A stretch of DNA of 64,000 bases from Streptomyces flavofungini (GCF_030388665.1 NZ_CP128846.1:6584501-6648500); one strand, 5' to 3'. Shown: positions 26,783 to 37,779, numbered from the stretch's first letter. Translations and numbers: made by a program. The notes: generated from the sequence alone by a model not told the origin.

Positions 26783-27244
26783 TCAGGCCGCGATGGGCGT
26801 GCGCTCCGCGTCCGCCGTGTCCTTCGCCTCGCGCTCGCCGCGGGCCGCCGCGATCACGCGGTCGAGGCTGAACGCGCCGGACCCCGTGAAGACCAGGAGC
26901 AGGAAGACCCAGCAGAACATCGCGGAGGCCTCGCCGCCGTTCTGTATCGGCCACAGGGCCTCCGGCTGGTGGACCTTGAAGTACGCGTAGGCCATCGATC
27001 CGGACGAGACGAGCGCGGCGCCGCGGGTGCCGAGGCCCAGCAGGACCAGGCTGCCGCCGACGAGCTGGATGACGGCCGCGTACCAGCCGGGCCAGGTGCC
27101 CGCGTCGACGGTGCCGCCGCCGCCGTCCGTGCCGCCGAGGACGCCGAAGAGCGAGGCGGCGCCGTGGCAGGCGAAGAGCAGGCCGACGACGATGCGGAAC
27201 AGGCCGAGGGCATAGGGCTGGGCGCTGTTGAGACGTCCAGTCAT
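26783..27244 (-). CDS. DoxX family membrane protein
   Basis: A 153-residue protein with four membrane segments, including ALGLFRIVVGLLFACHGAAS at residue 12 and AMFCWVFLLLVFTGSGAFSL at residue 108. This is the DoxX pattern; the family is associated with redox or thiol-stress membrane complexes in actinobacteria. ATG 27244 has GGAGTCCCCCACC upstream. The neighbouring sodC-like gene gives a loose oxidative-stress context. Confidence 0.88.
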   Translation of the reverse strand: MTGRLNSAQPYALGLFRIVVGLLFACHGAASLFGVLGGTDGGGGTVDAGTWPGWYAAVIQLVGGSLVLLGLGTRGAALVSSGSMAYAYFKVHQPEALWPIQNGGEASAMFCWVFLLLVFTGSGAFSLDRVIAAARGEREAKDTADAERTPIAA

Positions 27245-27304
27245 GGTGGGGGACTCCTTCGGTCTTGACTCGGTTTGGGGACGGGAACCGATCGAAGACC
27301 CAAG

Positions 27305-27320
27305 ATTAGGTCCGCCTAAT
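27305..27320. promoter_or_regulatory. AT-rich palindrome upstream of doxX
   Basis: ATTAGG-TCCG-CCTAAT, 6-bp arms with a 4-base spacer, about 60 bases upstream of doxX. It stands out in very GC-rich DNA and contains the stop codon of the FAD protein gene on the same strand. It resembles half-sites of an iron box, but the spacing is wrong. Confidence 0.45.
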
Positions 27321-29424
27321 TAGTACTTGCAACTTCAACATCTGAGTGTTTCGTGAGAATCGGCCGTATCCAGCCGTCGCGGGCGTCCCCGGCGTTCAGC
27401 GGCCCGGCCGGAACCGCCGTGGCCCCGGCCGGAACCGCTACCTCGCCCGAGGCCCCCGCCCCGCCCGAGGCCCCCGCCCCACCCGACCCGACCACCCCAC
27501 CCGACCCGACCGCCCCGCCCGAGACCGCCGCCCGCAGCGCGGCCCGCGCCACCGCGTCCGCGTCGGACAGTGTGACCGAGTCCACCCCGGGCCTGGCCCC
27601 GGCCGCCGTCACCCAGTGCACCCCCTCTGTCGGCACCCCGAACGCGAACACCCGCGCGTGGGCCCGGCCCCGGCTGTCGAGCACGCGGTAGGGGCGGGGC
27701 GTGACGTCGAGGCCGCCCGTCTCGTGGCCGTCGACGGTGTGCGGGCGGCACCGGCCCGACCGCAGCAGGCCCGCGAGCAGCGCGTCCCCGGTGCGCCGCA
27801 GATCGGGCTCGGGAAGGCGCGCCTCGACCAGCGTGGTCACCCGCACCCCGGACCCGGGCACGTCCGGCGAGTACGCGTGGAACGCCCCAGCGGACTCATC
27901 GCCTCCGCCCTCGACTCCCGCGCACCGCACTTCGAGGCGCGGCCCCAGCACCTCCACCACCCCCGCCTCGATGAGAGCCGTCAGCTCCTCGATGCGCCGC
28001 CGGGGCGGGCCGATGGACAGGAACGCGTTGAACGGCGTGTACCAGCCGTCCAGATGGGCCCGGCGCGAGGCGCCCGCGAGGCCGCCGTGGTCGACCACGA
28101 GCCGCAGTTCGTTGCGCAGGTCGCGGAGCACGTCGAGGGCGGCCTTCAGGGGCCCGGCGACGTTGCCGAGCGCGGCCTGCGCGGCGTCCTCGCGCAGGTG
28201 CCCGAGCAGCCAGGAGCGGAAGTCGGCGGGCGAGCGGAAGACCTGCCCCGCGTACGGGCGGGCGAGGCGCTCCCAGGACCACCGGTCGTCGCCGGAGAAC
28301 CCGAACGCGTCCAGGACCAGGGACTCCTCGGGGCTGCCGTGCGCGGTGTCGAGGAAGCGGTCGCGGAAGGCGGCGGCCCGCCCCGCCGCACCGGCCGCCG
28401 CGAGGCGCGCCTCGTAGTGGACGGTCTCCACCTCCTTGGCGACCAGCGGCCAGACCTCGGCCAGGAAGTCCGGCGCGTCCCCGCTGTCGGCGCGCTTGCG
28501 GAAGCGGGCGATGGCTTCCGGGGTGAGCACGGCGGGCCGGTGCCGCCCGTAGGGGCCCTTGGCGTTGTCGCCGCGCGCCTGGTACGGCACGCCGCGCCGC
28601 GAACCGGCGTACAGGCGCGGCTCCTTGCCGGACGCCGCATAGCGCAGCCCGCCCCGCTCGTCGGGGACGAAGCGCCCGCCGCGCCCCGACGTCAGGAGCG
28701 CCATGTGGTCGAAGAAGTTCAGGCCGAGGCCGCGCAGCAGGACCGGCTCGCCCGGGGCGACGGAGGTGAGGTCGACGTCGGCGGGGTTGGCGGGCGGGAC
28801 GTGGCGCAGGCCGTGGCGGTCGGCGTACGCGGAGAGCGCGGCCCGGTCGCGGTCGGCGGTGTCGGGCAGATGGCCCTGCGCGAGGACGACGGCGGCGAGC
28901 CCCGATATCTCCCGGGAGTCGTCGAGGACGAGGGTCTGCGCGCCCCGGCCAGGGACGCCGTCGGCCTCGTCGGACTCGTGGAGGCCGACCGCGCGTGCCG
29001 TGTGCGTACGGACGCGGACGGAGCCCGGGGCGGCGCGCACCGTCTCGGCGAAGAACCACTCCAGATAGCGGCCGTAGTCGGCGCGCGTCGGGTAGTCGTC
29101 CGGGCCGAGCCCCGGTATGTGCCCGCGCGCGGCCCACTCGTACAGGCTCGGGCCGGACCGGATCGGCCCCGCGCAGTCGACGCTCGCGTCGGTGAACAGC
29201 GTCACCTGGGAGGCGACGGTGTTCATCAGGAGCTCCCGCGACTGGGCGGTGCGCCACACCCTGCCGGGCCCCGGCGGCGCCGGATCGACCATGTGCACCG
29301 TCAGCCGCGCCCCCGGTGGAAGCAGCTCGGCGGCCGAGGCGCACAGGCGCTCAAGGACGCTGGTGCCGCGCGGCCCCGCGCCGACGACGGCTATGGAGTG
29401 GTCGACGGTCGCAGCAGCAGACAA
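27316..29424 (-). CDS. FAD/NAD(P)-binding protein (flavin-dependent oxidoreductase-like)
   Basis: A protein of about 702 residues. The dinucleotide motif IAVVGAGPRGTSVLERL lies near residue 10, the typical N-terminus of the NAD_binding_9 family. Further blocks are PPGPGRVWRTAQSRELLMNT, LRGLGLNFFDHMALLT and YTPFNAFLSIGPPRRRIEEL. Residues beyond about 630 are a Gly/Ser/Ala/Val repeat tail (GGAVGSGGVVGSGGAGASGG). A TTG start at 29424 is chosen for its GGGAG site and because the upstream extension to ATG 29514 is not conserved-looking. Substrate unknown. Its stop codon falls in the palindrome upstream of doxX. Confidence 0.8.
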   Translation of the reverse strand: MSAAATVDHSIAVVGAGPRGTSVLERLCASAAELLPPGARLTVHMVDPAPPGPGRVWRTAQSRELLMNTVASQVTLFTDASVDCAGPIRSGPSLYEWAARGHIPGLGPDDYPTRADYGRYLEWFFAETVRAAPGSVRVRTHTARAVGLHESDEADGVPGRGAQTLVLDDSREISGLAAVVLAQGHLPDTADRDRAALSAYADRHGLRHVPPANPADVDLTSVAPGEPVLLRGLGLNFFDHMALLTSGRGGRFVPDERGGLRYAASGKEPRLYAGSRRGVPYQARGDNAKGPYGRHRPAVLTPEAIARFRKRADSGDAPDFLAEVWPLVAKEVETVHYEARLAAAGAAGRAAAFRDRFLDTAHGSPEESLVLDAFGFSGDDRWSWERLARPYAGQVFRSPADFRSWLLGHLREDAAQAALGNVAGPLKAALDVLRDLRNELRLVVDHGGLAGASRRAHLDGWYTPFNAFLSIGPPRRRIEELTALIEAGVVEVLGPRLEVRCAGVEGGGDESAGAFHAYSPDVPGSGVRVTTLVEARLPEPDLRRTGDALLAGLLRSGRCRPHTVDGHETGGLDVTPRPYRVLDSRGRAHARVFAFGVPTEGVHWVTAAGARPGVDSVTLSDADAVARAALRAAVSGGAVGSGGVVGSGGAGASGGAGASGEVAVPAGATAVPAGPLNAGDARDGWIRPILTKHSDVEVASTN

Positions 29425-29662
29425 GAGCGTGACTCCCGGTACGGACGGGGCGAGGACCGGCTCATCATGCCGCCGGGAACACCGTTGCCGAAGCCCGCTT
29501 CGGAGGATCTCCATCCGGTTGTGTCCTGAGTCACGGCCAAGGCGGACATCTCCGCTGCCCGTAGGAGGTTCGCCCCGTCACACGCGTACCTGCATCAACA
29601 CCACACACAGGACGCGCGGAACTCCCGGGAACGGAGCGCGGGCCCCGGCCGGACTCGCAGAC

Positions 29663-29734
29663 CGGACGCACCTGAGATCCCGGACGCACCTGAGATCCCG
29701 AACGCACCTGAGGTCCCGAACGCAACCTGACGCT
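29663..29734. repeat. 18-bp tandem repeat just 3' of phoD-like gene
   Basis: CGGACGCACCTGAGATCC occurs twice exactly (29663-29680, 29681-29698), then with two changes (29699-29716), then as a degenerate fourth unit. The array ends a few bases from the phoD-like stop codon. It lies in the 316-base gap 29425-29740, which otherwise holds nothing recognisable. Confidence 0.75.
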
Positions 29735-29740
29735 CCGGAC

Positions 29741-31492
29741 TCAAGGCGCGAGGGTCGTCCGCTCCACTGTCTCAAGGCGCTCCCCGCCGCCCTTCTCCGC
29801 CCGCGCCCGGTCCAGGCGCAGCTCCGCCGCACGCCCGCGCAGCGTCAGCGTCATCAGGTGGTTGCCGAACCAGGGGCCGCCCGTCCTGCGCCAGTCCACG
29901 GCGGAGCGCGGGAGCCGTCCGTGCCGCGCGAAGCGGCGGCCGAGGGCGCGGCCGACGCGGCTCCAGCCGAAGCGGAAGCCGAGCCTTATCGAGGCGGGGA
30001 TGGAGTTGTGCACCGGCGAGCAGGTGAGCTGCAGGACGCGGGCGTCGGGGTCGGTGCCCGTGGGCCAGGTGGGCTCGGCGACGTACGCGTGGTGGACGTC
30101 GCCGGACAGGACGCAGACCGTCGCGGGCGCGTCCGCGCCGGAGCCGGCGTCGGCGATCAGGGCGGCCAGGGCGTCGAAGGACGTCGGGAAGGCGGCCCAG
30201 TGTTCGAGGTCGGCGCGTCTGCGCAGGTCCTCGCCGAAGCGGGCCCAGCGGGCGCCGCGCTCGCCCCGGCACAGGGCGGCGTTCCAGCCCTCGGCGTCGT
30301 GGATGAGGTGGGGGAGCAGCCACGGCAGGGACGTCCCGATCAGGAGGTGGTCGCAGCCGCCCTCCAGGGCCTGCTCGCGCAGCCAGGCCGCCTCGCCGGG
30401 GGCGAGCATGGCGCGCCTGTCCTCGTCGAGGACGCGGGCGGCGCGGGTGTCGACCATCAGCAGGCGCACGCGGCCGAAGTCGCGGCGGTAGCTCCACCGG
30501 GATCGAGCGGGGGTCGGCGCGGAGCGCCACGCTTGAGGGGCGGTGGTCGGGTGCCGGGCGGGCGGGTCGGCGTCGGCGGTGGCGGCGTGGGCGCGCAGGG
30601 CGTCGGTGCCGTCGGGGGTGGCGCGGACGGCCGCGAACAGCTCGTCGCGCTCCAGCTCCTCGGGCGGCAGGTTGCCCAGGTGCTGGTACACCCAGTACGA
30701 CATCAGGCCGCTGAGGACGCGCTCGCGCCACCAGGGTGTGGCGCGCATCTCGGCGAGCCAGGAGGCGCTGGTGTTCCAGTCGTCGATGACGTCGTGGTCG
30801 TCGAAGATCATGCAGCTGGGGACGGTGGAGAGCAGCCAGCGCACCTCGGGGTCGAGCCAGGACTCGTAGTAGAGGTGGGTGTACTCCTCATAGTCCGCGA
30901 CCTGGTCGCCCGGGGGCTCGGAGAGGTCGCGGCGGGCGGCGAGCCAGCGGCGGGTGGCCTGGGAGACCTCGTCCGCGTACACCTGGTCGCCGAGGAGGAG
31001 CAGCACGTCGGGGCGCGGGGCTGCGGGGTCGGCGGCGATGCGGGCCGCGAGGGTGTCGAGGGCGTCGGGGCCGACGGGGTCGTGCTCCTTCCCCTTGCCT
31101 GCCGTGCCCCGGTGGCCCAGGTCGTGCAGGTGGGACGTCTTGGCGGGCGGCGCGGCCCACCGGCAGGAGCCGAAGGTGACGCGCAGGGCGGCTGCGTCCT
31201 CGCCGTCCCCGCCCGGCGTGCGGATCGTGCTCGCGGGGAAGGGCGAGTCGGGCAGCGGCCACACCGGAGTGGCGTCGAGCGTGACCTCGTAGGCCGTGTC
31301 GGTCCCCGGGCGCAGCCCCTCGACCGTCACCAGGGCGTAGTGGTGCCCGGCCACCTGGAAGGTCCTCGCCGTCCCGCGCGTGCCGTCGGCGCAGCGCACC
31401 TCGGCCGTGCAGGGCCGGTCGGCCTCGACCCAGACGGTCGCCCGCGCGCCGTCGACGTACCTCAGCAGTGGACCCAGACGCAGCCGCGCCAC
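29741..31492 (-). CDS. PhoD-like alkaline phosphatase/phosphodiesterase
   Basis: A 583-residue metallophosphatase of the PhoD-like family. Visible metal-site blocks are VTFGSCRW, LLLGDQVYADE (near residue 180), MIFDDHDVIDDWN, and the late VLSGDVHHAYVAE. No clear signal peptide or Tat motif is present, so it may be cytoplasmic, unlike classical PhoD. The GTG at 31492 is 8 bases after GGAGGAGGG; GTG 31501 is an alternative. The substrate (phospholipid, nucleotide or wall polymer) is not resolvable here. Confidence 0.86.
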   Translation of the reverse strand: MARLRLGPLLRYVDGARATVWVEADRPCTAEVRCADGTRGTARTFQVAGHHYALVTVEGLRPGTDTAYEVTLDATPVWPLPDSPFPASTIRTPGGDGEDAAALRVTFGSCRWAAPPAKTSHLHDLGHRGTAGKGKEHDPVGPDALDTLAARIAADPAAPRPDVLLLLGDQVYADEVSQATRRWLAARRDLSEPPGDQVADYEEYTHLYYESWLDPEVRWLLSTVPSCMIFDDHDVIDDWNTSASWLAEMRATPWWRERVLSGLMSYWVYQHLGNLPPEELERDELFAAVRATPDGTDALRAHAATADADPPARHPTTAPQAWRSAPTPARSRWSYRRDFGRVRLLMVDTRAARVLDEDRRAMLAPGEAAWLREQALEGGCDHLLIGTSLPWLLPHLIHDAEGWNAALCRGERGARWARFGEDLRRRADLEHWAAFPTSFDALAALIADAGSGADAPATVCVLSGDVHHAYVAEPTWPTGTDPDARVLQLTCSPVHNSIPASIRLGFRFGWSRVGRALGRRFARHGRLPRSAVDWRRTGGPWFGNHLMTLTLRGRAAELRLDRARAEKGGGERLETVERTTLAP

Positions 31493-31602
31493 AGTGATCA
31501 CCCTCCTCCGTCGCCCCGTACGGTACGGAACGACGGAGGCGGGCGGGACGGTTCCGCACAAGCGGGCCGGTCCCGAGCGGGATCAGCGACCGCCCGGGCG
31601 GG

Positions 31603-32250
31603 TCAGCAGCCGTTCAGGATCGAGCTGAGCGCGCTCTTCTCGGCGGAGTCGACGGTGAGGCCGTAGTGCTGCTTCACGTCCACCCACATCCGGGCGTAGA
31701 AGCAGTGGTACGAGGTGGTGGGCGGCAGCCACTCCGCCGGGTCCTTGTCGCCCTTGGCCTGGTTGACGTTGTCGGTCACGGCGATGAGCTGGGGCCGGCC
31801 CAGGTCGTTGGCGAAGCCCTCGCGGCGGGAGGTGGTCCAGCCGCTCGCGCCGGACCTCCAGGCCTCGGAGAGCGGGACGACGTGGTCGATGTCGACGTCG
31901 GATGCGGCGGTCCAGGTGCCGCCGTCGTAGGGGGACTTCCAGGTGCCGGAGACGGCGGCGCAGCTGCCGTCCTGCTGGACGTTCTCGCCGTCGCGCTTGA
32001 GGACGACCTCGCGGGTGTTGCAGGCGCCGGACTGGGTGGACCAGTGCGGGAACTTGTCGCGGCTGTAGCCGTCGGACGAGCCCTCGGGGGCCACGGTGAG
32101 CTGGCCGAGGTAGGTGCGGGCGGTGGCGGCGCTGACCGGGGTGGGCGGGGCGGCCTGGGCGGGGGAGCCGGACAGGAGGGTCGCGGCGGCGGCGAGGGCG
32201 GCGACGGCGCCCACGGCGGCGAGGCGGTGACGCGCGTAGATTGCGGGCAT
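31603..32250 (-). CDS. Secreted HNH-family (DUF1524-like) nuclease
   Basis: A 215-residue exported protein with a signal peptide cleaved after GSPAQA (about residue 32). The HNH/beta-beta-alpha-metal core is DVDIDHVVPLSEAWRSGA near residue 118, with a second part in NQAKGDKDPAEWLPP and the family YHCFYARMWVDVKQHYGL. Four Cys are positioned for disulfides. ATG 32250 follows AAGGGAGTTCGC. It is likely an extracellular DNase for nutrition or defence. It is divergent from the manganese exporter gene. Confidence 0.88.
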   Translation of the reverse strand: MPAIYARHRLAAVGAVAALAAAATLLSGSPAQAAPPTPVSAATARTYLGQLTVAPEGSSDGYSRDKFPHWSTQSGACNTREVVLKRDGENVQQDGSCAAVSGTWKSPYDGGTWTAASDVDIDHVVPLSEAWRSGASGWTTSRREGFANDLGRPQLIAVTDNVNQAKGDKDPAEWLPPTTSYHCFYARMWVDVKQHYGLTVDSAEKSALSSILNGC

Positions 32251-32547
32251 GCGAACTCCCTTGGTGTGGGGGGACATTGACCGGTGGGGCGGCCATGCTG
32301 GTGCGCTCGGGTTGCCCCGAGGTGTGCATCGGGCGACAGGGTCGCGTCAATCACCTGTAAACATCAAGGGTTCTGGCGCCGCGTCATGGAGGCGCGCCGG
32401 GGCGGAAGTTGGTACTTCGGGGGAATCGCCCCGCGCGGGGTGCTCCGGTTCGTGGGGGTTCGCCGGGGCGGGCACCGGGGCGGATGTGGCTCCGGTCACG
32501 GCGGTCCCGGGTCGAAAGTCCCTGGCCGGGGCGGTGTGCGGGTCGCG

Positions 32548-32553
32548 TACGAT
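32548..32553 (+). promoter_or_regulatory. Candidate -10 element for the riboswitch transcript
   Basis: TACGAT lies directly before the riboswitch aptamer, so transcription would begin about 32560. No good -35 hexamer is visible. The rest of gap 32251-32547 contains the HNH gene promoter region and no other gene. Confidence 0.4.
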
Positions 32554-32554
32554 G

Positions 32555-32714
32555 GCCGGAGCAGAAGGGGAGTAGCTCTTCGCCGGACCGTCGACATACT
32601 GCCCGGCCGTCACCCGACCACCACCCCTGGTGGAGCGCTTCACGCGCGGGTCGACGGTTGAGCCGGCGCCCGGAGGCAGCCCGCGTGAGCGGGCGGCCAG
32701 CGAGACCTTCGGCC
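32555..32714 (+). promoter_or_regulatory. yybP-ykoY (manganese) riboswitch
   Basis: The sequence has the conserved L1 segment GAAGGGGAGTAGC (32564-32576) and TCGACATAC after the first helix. The L3 segment GCGAGACCTT lies at about 32700-32709, with closing-helix complementarity GAAGG to CCTTC and GGCCG to CGGCC. In known yybP-ykoY RNAs these two loops form the Mn2+ site, and UPF0016 proteins are among the usual downstream genes. About 110 bases separate the aptamer from the TTG start at 32827, enough for an expression platform. Confidence 0.82.
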
Positions 32715-32826
32715 AGCAGTGCCCGCGTACACGCATCCGTGTGCGTCACCGAGCGCTGCCGTGCCGAGGTGTCGTACGCGAAGGCTGCGGAACTCTCGGT
32801 GGGGCGGCCCGACCGATTGAGGAACC

Positions 32827-33405
32827 TTGATCAGCATCAGCGTGACGGCGCTCGTCTTCGGCGTCGTCTTCCTTGCCGAGCTGCCCGACAAGACAGCGCT
32901 GGCCGGACTCGTCCTCGGCACCCGCTACCGCGCCTCGTACGTCTTCGTGGGCGTCGCCGCCGCCTTCGCCGTGCACGTGGTGCTCGCCGTGGCGGCGGGC
33001 AGCGTGCTCACCCTGCTGCCGCAGCAGCTGGTGCACGCCCTCACCGGCGTCCTCTTCCTCGGTGGCGCGGCGATGCTCCTGATGAAGAAGGACGAGGGCG
33101 ACGAGCAGGTCAAGGGCCCCAAGGACCAGAGCTTCTGGCGGGTCTCCGGGGCGGGCTTCATGCTCATCCTGGTCGCGGAGTTCGGCGACCTCACCCAGAT
33201 CATGACGGCCAACATGGCGGCGCGGTACGACGACCCGCTGTCCGTGGGTCTCGGCGCGGTGCTCGCGCTGTGGGCGGTCGCGGGCCTCGGGATCGTGGGC
33301 GGCAAGGCGCTGATGAAGCGGGTGCCGCTGGCCCTCATCACCAAGATCGCGGCGATGCTGATGCTGGCGCTCGGGGTGTGGAGCCTGTACGAGGCGATCG
33401 CCTAG
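32827..33405 (+). CDS. TMEM165/GDT1 (UPF0016) family cation exporter
   Basis: A 192-residue membrane protein with six segments in two halves. Each half carries the family acidic motif: FLAELPDKTALAG near residue 15 and VAEFGDLTQIMTANM near residue 118. Bacterial members export Mn2+ (MneA type). TTG start at 32827 is preceded by GAGGAACC; no ATG or GTG start keeps the first motif intact. The manganese riboswitch upstream predicts induction by high Mn2+. Confidence 0.92.
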   Translation: MISISVTALVFGVVFLAELPDKTALAGLVLGTRYRASYVFVGVAAAFAVHVVLAVAAGSVLTLLPQQLVHALTGVLFLGGAAMLLMKKDEGDEQVKGPKDQSFWRVSGAGFMLILVAEFGDLTQIMTANMAARYDDPLSVGLGAVLALWAVAGLGIVGGKALMKRVPLALITKIAAMLMLALGVWSLYEAIA

Positions 33406-33610
33406 GGCGCGGGTGCCGCAGGGGGCGCCGGGGTGTGTACGGAGATGTGTGCCGGGGGTTCCTCGGGGTGCTGACCTGCGGTGTTGGCGCTCTGGGGGCT
33501 TGTTTTGTACCGTAGAGGAACAAAGTGGCTTCGCCCGTACTCCCTGACCGGCGGGCGGAGCCGCCTTGTCTTCCTCTTCCGTGTGCGGGCCCTTCCCTTG
33601 GAGTACGCCG

Positions 33611-34267
33611 ATGACGGCCGTGAACGTACTGACCGCCCGAGCCCTCCTCCTGGACATGGACGGCACCCTCGTCAACTCCGACGCCGTCGTCGAGCGCTGC
33701 TGGCGGCAGTGGGCCGCCAAGCACGGGCTCGACGCCGACGAGGTGATGAAGGTCGTGCACGGGCGCCAGGGGTACGCCTCCATGGCCCTGCTGCTGCCCG
33801 AGCGGCCCATGGCCGAGAACCACGCCGAGAACCGCGAGATGCTGGCGCGCGAGACCGCCGACATGGACGGCGTCGTGCCCATACCGGGGGCGCCGGAGTT
33901 CATGGCCTCCCTCGCGGGCCTGCCGCACGCCCTCGTCACGTCCGCCGACGTCGCGCTCTCCACCGCGCGGATGGCCGCGGCGGGGCTCGCCCTTCCCGAG
34001 GTGCGGGTGACCGCCGAGAGCGTCGGCGCCAGCAAGCCCGACCCCGAGGGGTTCCTCAAGGGCGCCGCCGAGCTGGGCTTCGACCCCGCCGACTGCGTGG
34101 TCTTCGAGGACTCCGGGGCCGGGATCGCGGCGGGGCGCGCCGCGGGGATGCGGGTCGTCGGGGTCGGGCCCCGGGCCGGGGAGTACGAGCCCACGGTGTG
34201 GGTGGACGACCTCAGGCAGGTGCGGGTGGCCGCCGACGCGGGGGTCTTGAGGCTTTCGTTCGGGTGA
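33611..34267 (+). CDS. HAD family sugar phosphatase/phosphoglucomutase-like
   Basis: A 218-residue HAD hydrolase of the beta-phosphoglucomutase-like group. The motifs are LLLDMDGTLVNS (nucleophile Asp near residue 13), ALVTSADVALS (motif II), ASKPDPEGFLKGA (motif III) and VVFEDSGAGIAAGRAAGM (motif IV). ATG 33611 has GGAGT upstream. The substrate is probably a small sugar phosphate. Its last five codons and stop lie in a 33-bp tandem duplication. The 205-base gap before it shows no gene. Confidence 0.88.
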   Translation: MTAVNVLTARALLLDMDGTLVNSDAVVERCWRQWAAKHGLDADEVMKVVHGRQGYASMALLLPERPMAENHAENREMLARETADMDGVVPIPGAPEFMASLAGLPHALVTSADVALSTARMAAAGLALPEVRVTAESVGASKPDPEGFLKGAAELGFDPADCVVFEDSGAGIAAGRAAGMRVVGVGPRAGEYEPTVWVDDLRQVRVAADAGVLRLSFG

Positions 34268-34316
34268 GATGGGGCGCTGCCGGGGCTTTCGTTCGGGTGA
34301 GGCGGGGCGCTGCCGG
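34251..34316 (+). repeat. 33-bp tandem duplication spanning a stop codon
   Basis: Copies at 34251-34283 and 34284-34316 both begin GGCTTTCGTTCGGGTGAG and differ at only two positions. The first copy contains the last codons (LSFG) and stop of the HAD gene, so the second is a duplicated gene end. Confidence 0.85.
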
Positions 34317-34337
34317 GGCCCGAGCGGCCCGCCCGAC

Positions 34338-35390
34338 CTACGAGGGGTCGGTCTCCGACTCCAGGGATCTTCTTGTCGCCGGGCCGTAGGTGCCCTGGGG
34401 GTCCGTCCTGATGCCTCGGGCCCCTTGGTAGCGGGACACGGCGTCGGTCACCGGGGGTGTGTAGTGGCCGTCCAGCGGTCCCACGTACAGGTACAACTGG
34501 CGTAATCGGCGCTGGAGTTCGGCCACCTCGGGGCCGCGGTCGCCGCTGCGCAGGGTGGGCGCGGCCGACGGGGTGCGGGACGGGGGCGGGCCCACCGAAC
34601 CCGTGGCGCGGGCCGTCGTGCGCGAGGGCGAGGGCGCCGGGGACTCGCGCACCGACGTGCGTACCGGAACCGAGCGCGGTGCCGTGGCCGACGGGGTGCG
34701 GGTCGGTGAGCTGCGCGGGTGAGCCGAGGCCGAAGGGGCCGGTGCGGCCCCCGGGGCGTCGCGCGGAGCGGGCTCCTTCGCGGTCCTGTCCGGGGTTCCG
34801 TCCGCCAGGTCCGGCAGCGCGCGGTCCCTGCCGCCGCCCCCGTCCCCGCCCGCCCCGTCACCGGCGTCCCCGGACATCACGCCGCCCGTGAACACCGCGG
34901 CCGCCGCGACCACGAGGCCCGCCCCGGCGTACAGCGCCCCCCGGCCCCGCCGCGCGGACCGCTCCGGCCCCGAGGCGGCCTCGGTGGCACCGGAGTCCGT
35001 GCCCTGGGGCAACTGCGGCGGCAGCGGTGCCGACGACAGCGCAGGCAAGGGAGCCGACGGCTCCGGCAGCGTCACGTAAGGGCGTATGCGTATCGGATCG
35101 AAGTCCTCCGCCGCGGCCGCCTCCGCGGACCGGGTCTCCAGGGCGGCGTCCGCGGCCTCGCGCGCGCAGCCGCAGGAGGGGGCGGCCCACGGCGGGCGGG
35201 GCGTACCGCAGCCGGGGCACACCGGCCCGTCCGCGCTTGCCGCGCCCGCGGCGCCCGCCGCGTCCGTCGGGCCTGCCGTGCCCGTTGCCCCGTCGGGCTC
35301 CCCGGCGCCCCCTGTCCCCGCGGGCCCCCCGGTGCCCCAGGCCCCCTCGGGCCCCCGACGTCGTCCGGCCCGTCCGTTCGCCTCGCTCAT
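34338..35390 (-). CDS. Membrane-anchored peptidoglycan-binding domain protein
   Basis: A 350-residue protein. The N-terminus is Gly/Ala-rich with a CPGCGTPRPPWAAPSCGCA four-Cys cluster near residue 56, suggestive of a zinc ribbon. One membrane segment (GALYAGAGLVVAAAAVF) lies near residue 152. A long Pro/Ser/Thr/Arg-rich linker follows. The C-terminal about 75 residues are a PG_binding_1 domain (GPEVAELQRRLRQLYLY, GHYTPPVTDAVSRYQ, GTYGPATRRSLE). It likely spans from cytoplasmic ribbon to cell wall. ATG 35390 follows GGGAGGGG. It is divergent from the MFS pump. Confidence 0.83.
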   Translation of the reverse strand: MSEANGRAGRRRGPEGAWGTGGPAGTGGAGEPDGATGTAGPTDAAGAAGAASADGPVCPGCGTPRPPWAAPSCGCAREAADAALETRSAEAAAAEDFDPIRIRPYVTLPEPSAPLPALSSAPLPPQLPQGTDSGATEAASGPERSARRGRGALYAGAGLVVAAAAVFTGGVMSGDAGDGAGGDGGGGRDRALPDLADGTPDRTAKEPAPRDAPGAAPAPSASAHPRSSPTRTPSATAPRSVPVRTSVRESPAPSPSRTTARATGSVGPPPSRTPSAAPTLRSGDRGPEVAELQRRLRQLYLYVGPLDGHYTPPVTDAVSRYQGARGIRTDPQGTYGPATRRSLESETDPS

Positions 35391-35471
35391 CGCGTGCTCC
35401 CCTCCCTCGCCGGCCCCGCAGAGCTCTGAAGGAGTATGCAGCGACTCGGCTCGACAGGCCATAACGGATGA

Positions 35472-37556
<2,085 letters not shown>

Positions 37557-37779
37557 GTCGGCCTGCTGCCCCTGTCGGCCTTGTCGCGTCCGGCGACGGG
37601 GTGCCCCCCGGGGCGTTCGCGTTGCCCTGTGCCGGGGTGGGCCCCGTGGTCGCGCTGTCGTTGGCTTGCCCGGGCGCGGGCGCCCCGCTCCGCCGGGCCC
37701 CGCCCGCGCAGCGGTTGTCCTCGGGTGGCCGCTGGGGCGGGCGGGGGGGGCGGGGAGCCGCCGCGTCGCGGCGGTGCGG

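Noticed and set aside
27305..27320. DmdR/IdeR iron box
   Set aside because: The half-sites resemble it, but the spacer is 4 bases instead of the 9 needed for the 19-bp iron box.
27346..29529. Plus-strand frame of 727 codons over the FAD protein gene
   Set aside because: The minus-strand frame has a clear dinucleotide-binding N-terminus; the plus frame has no recognisable domain.
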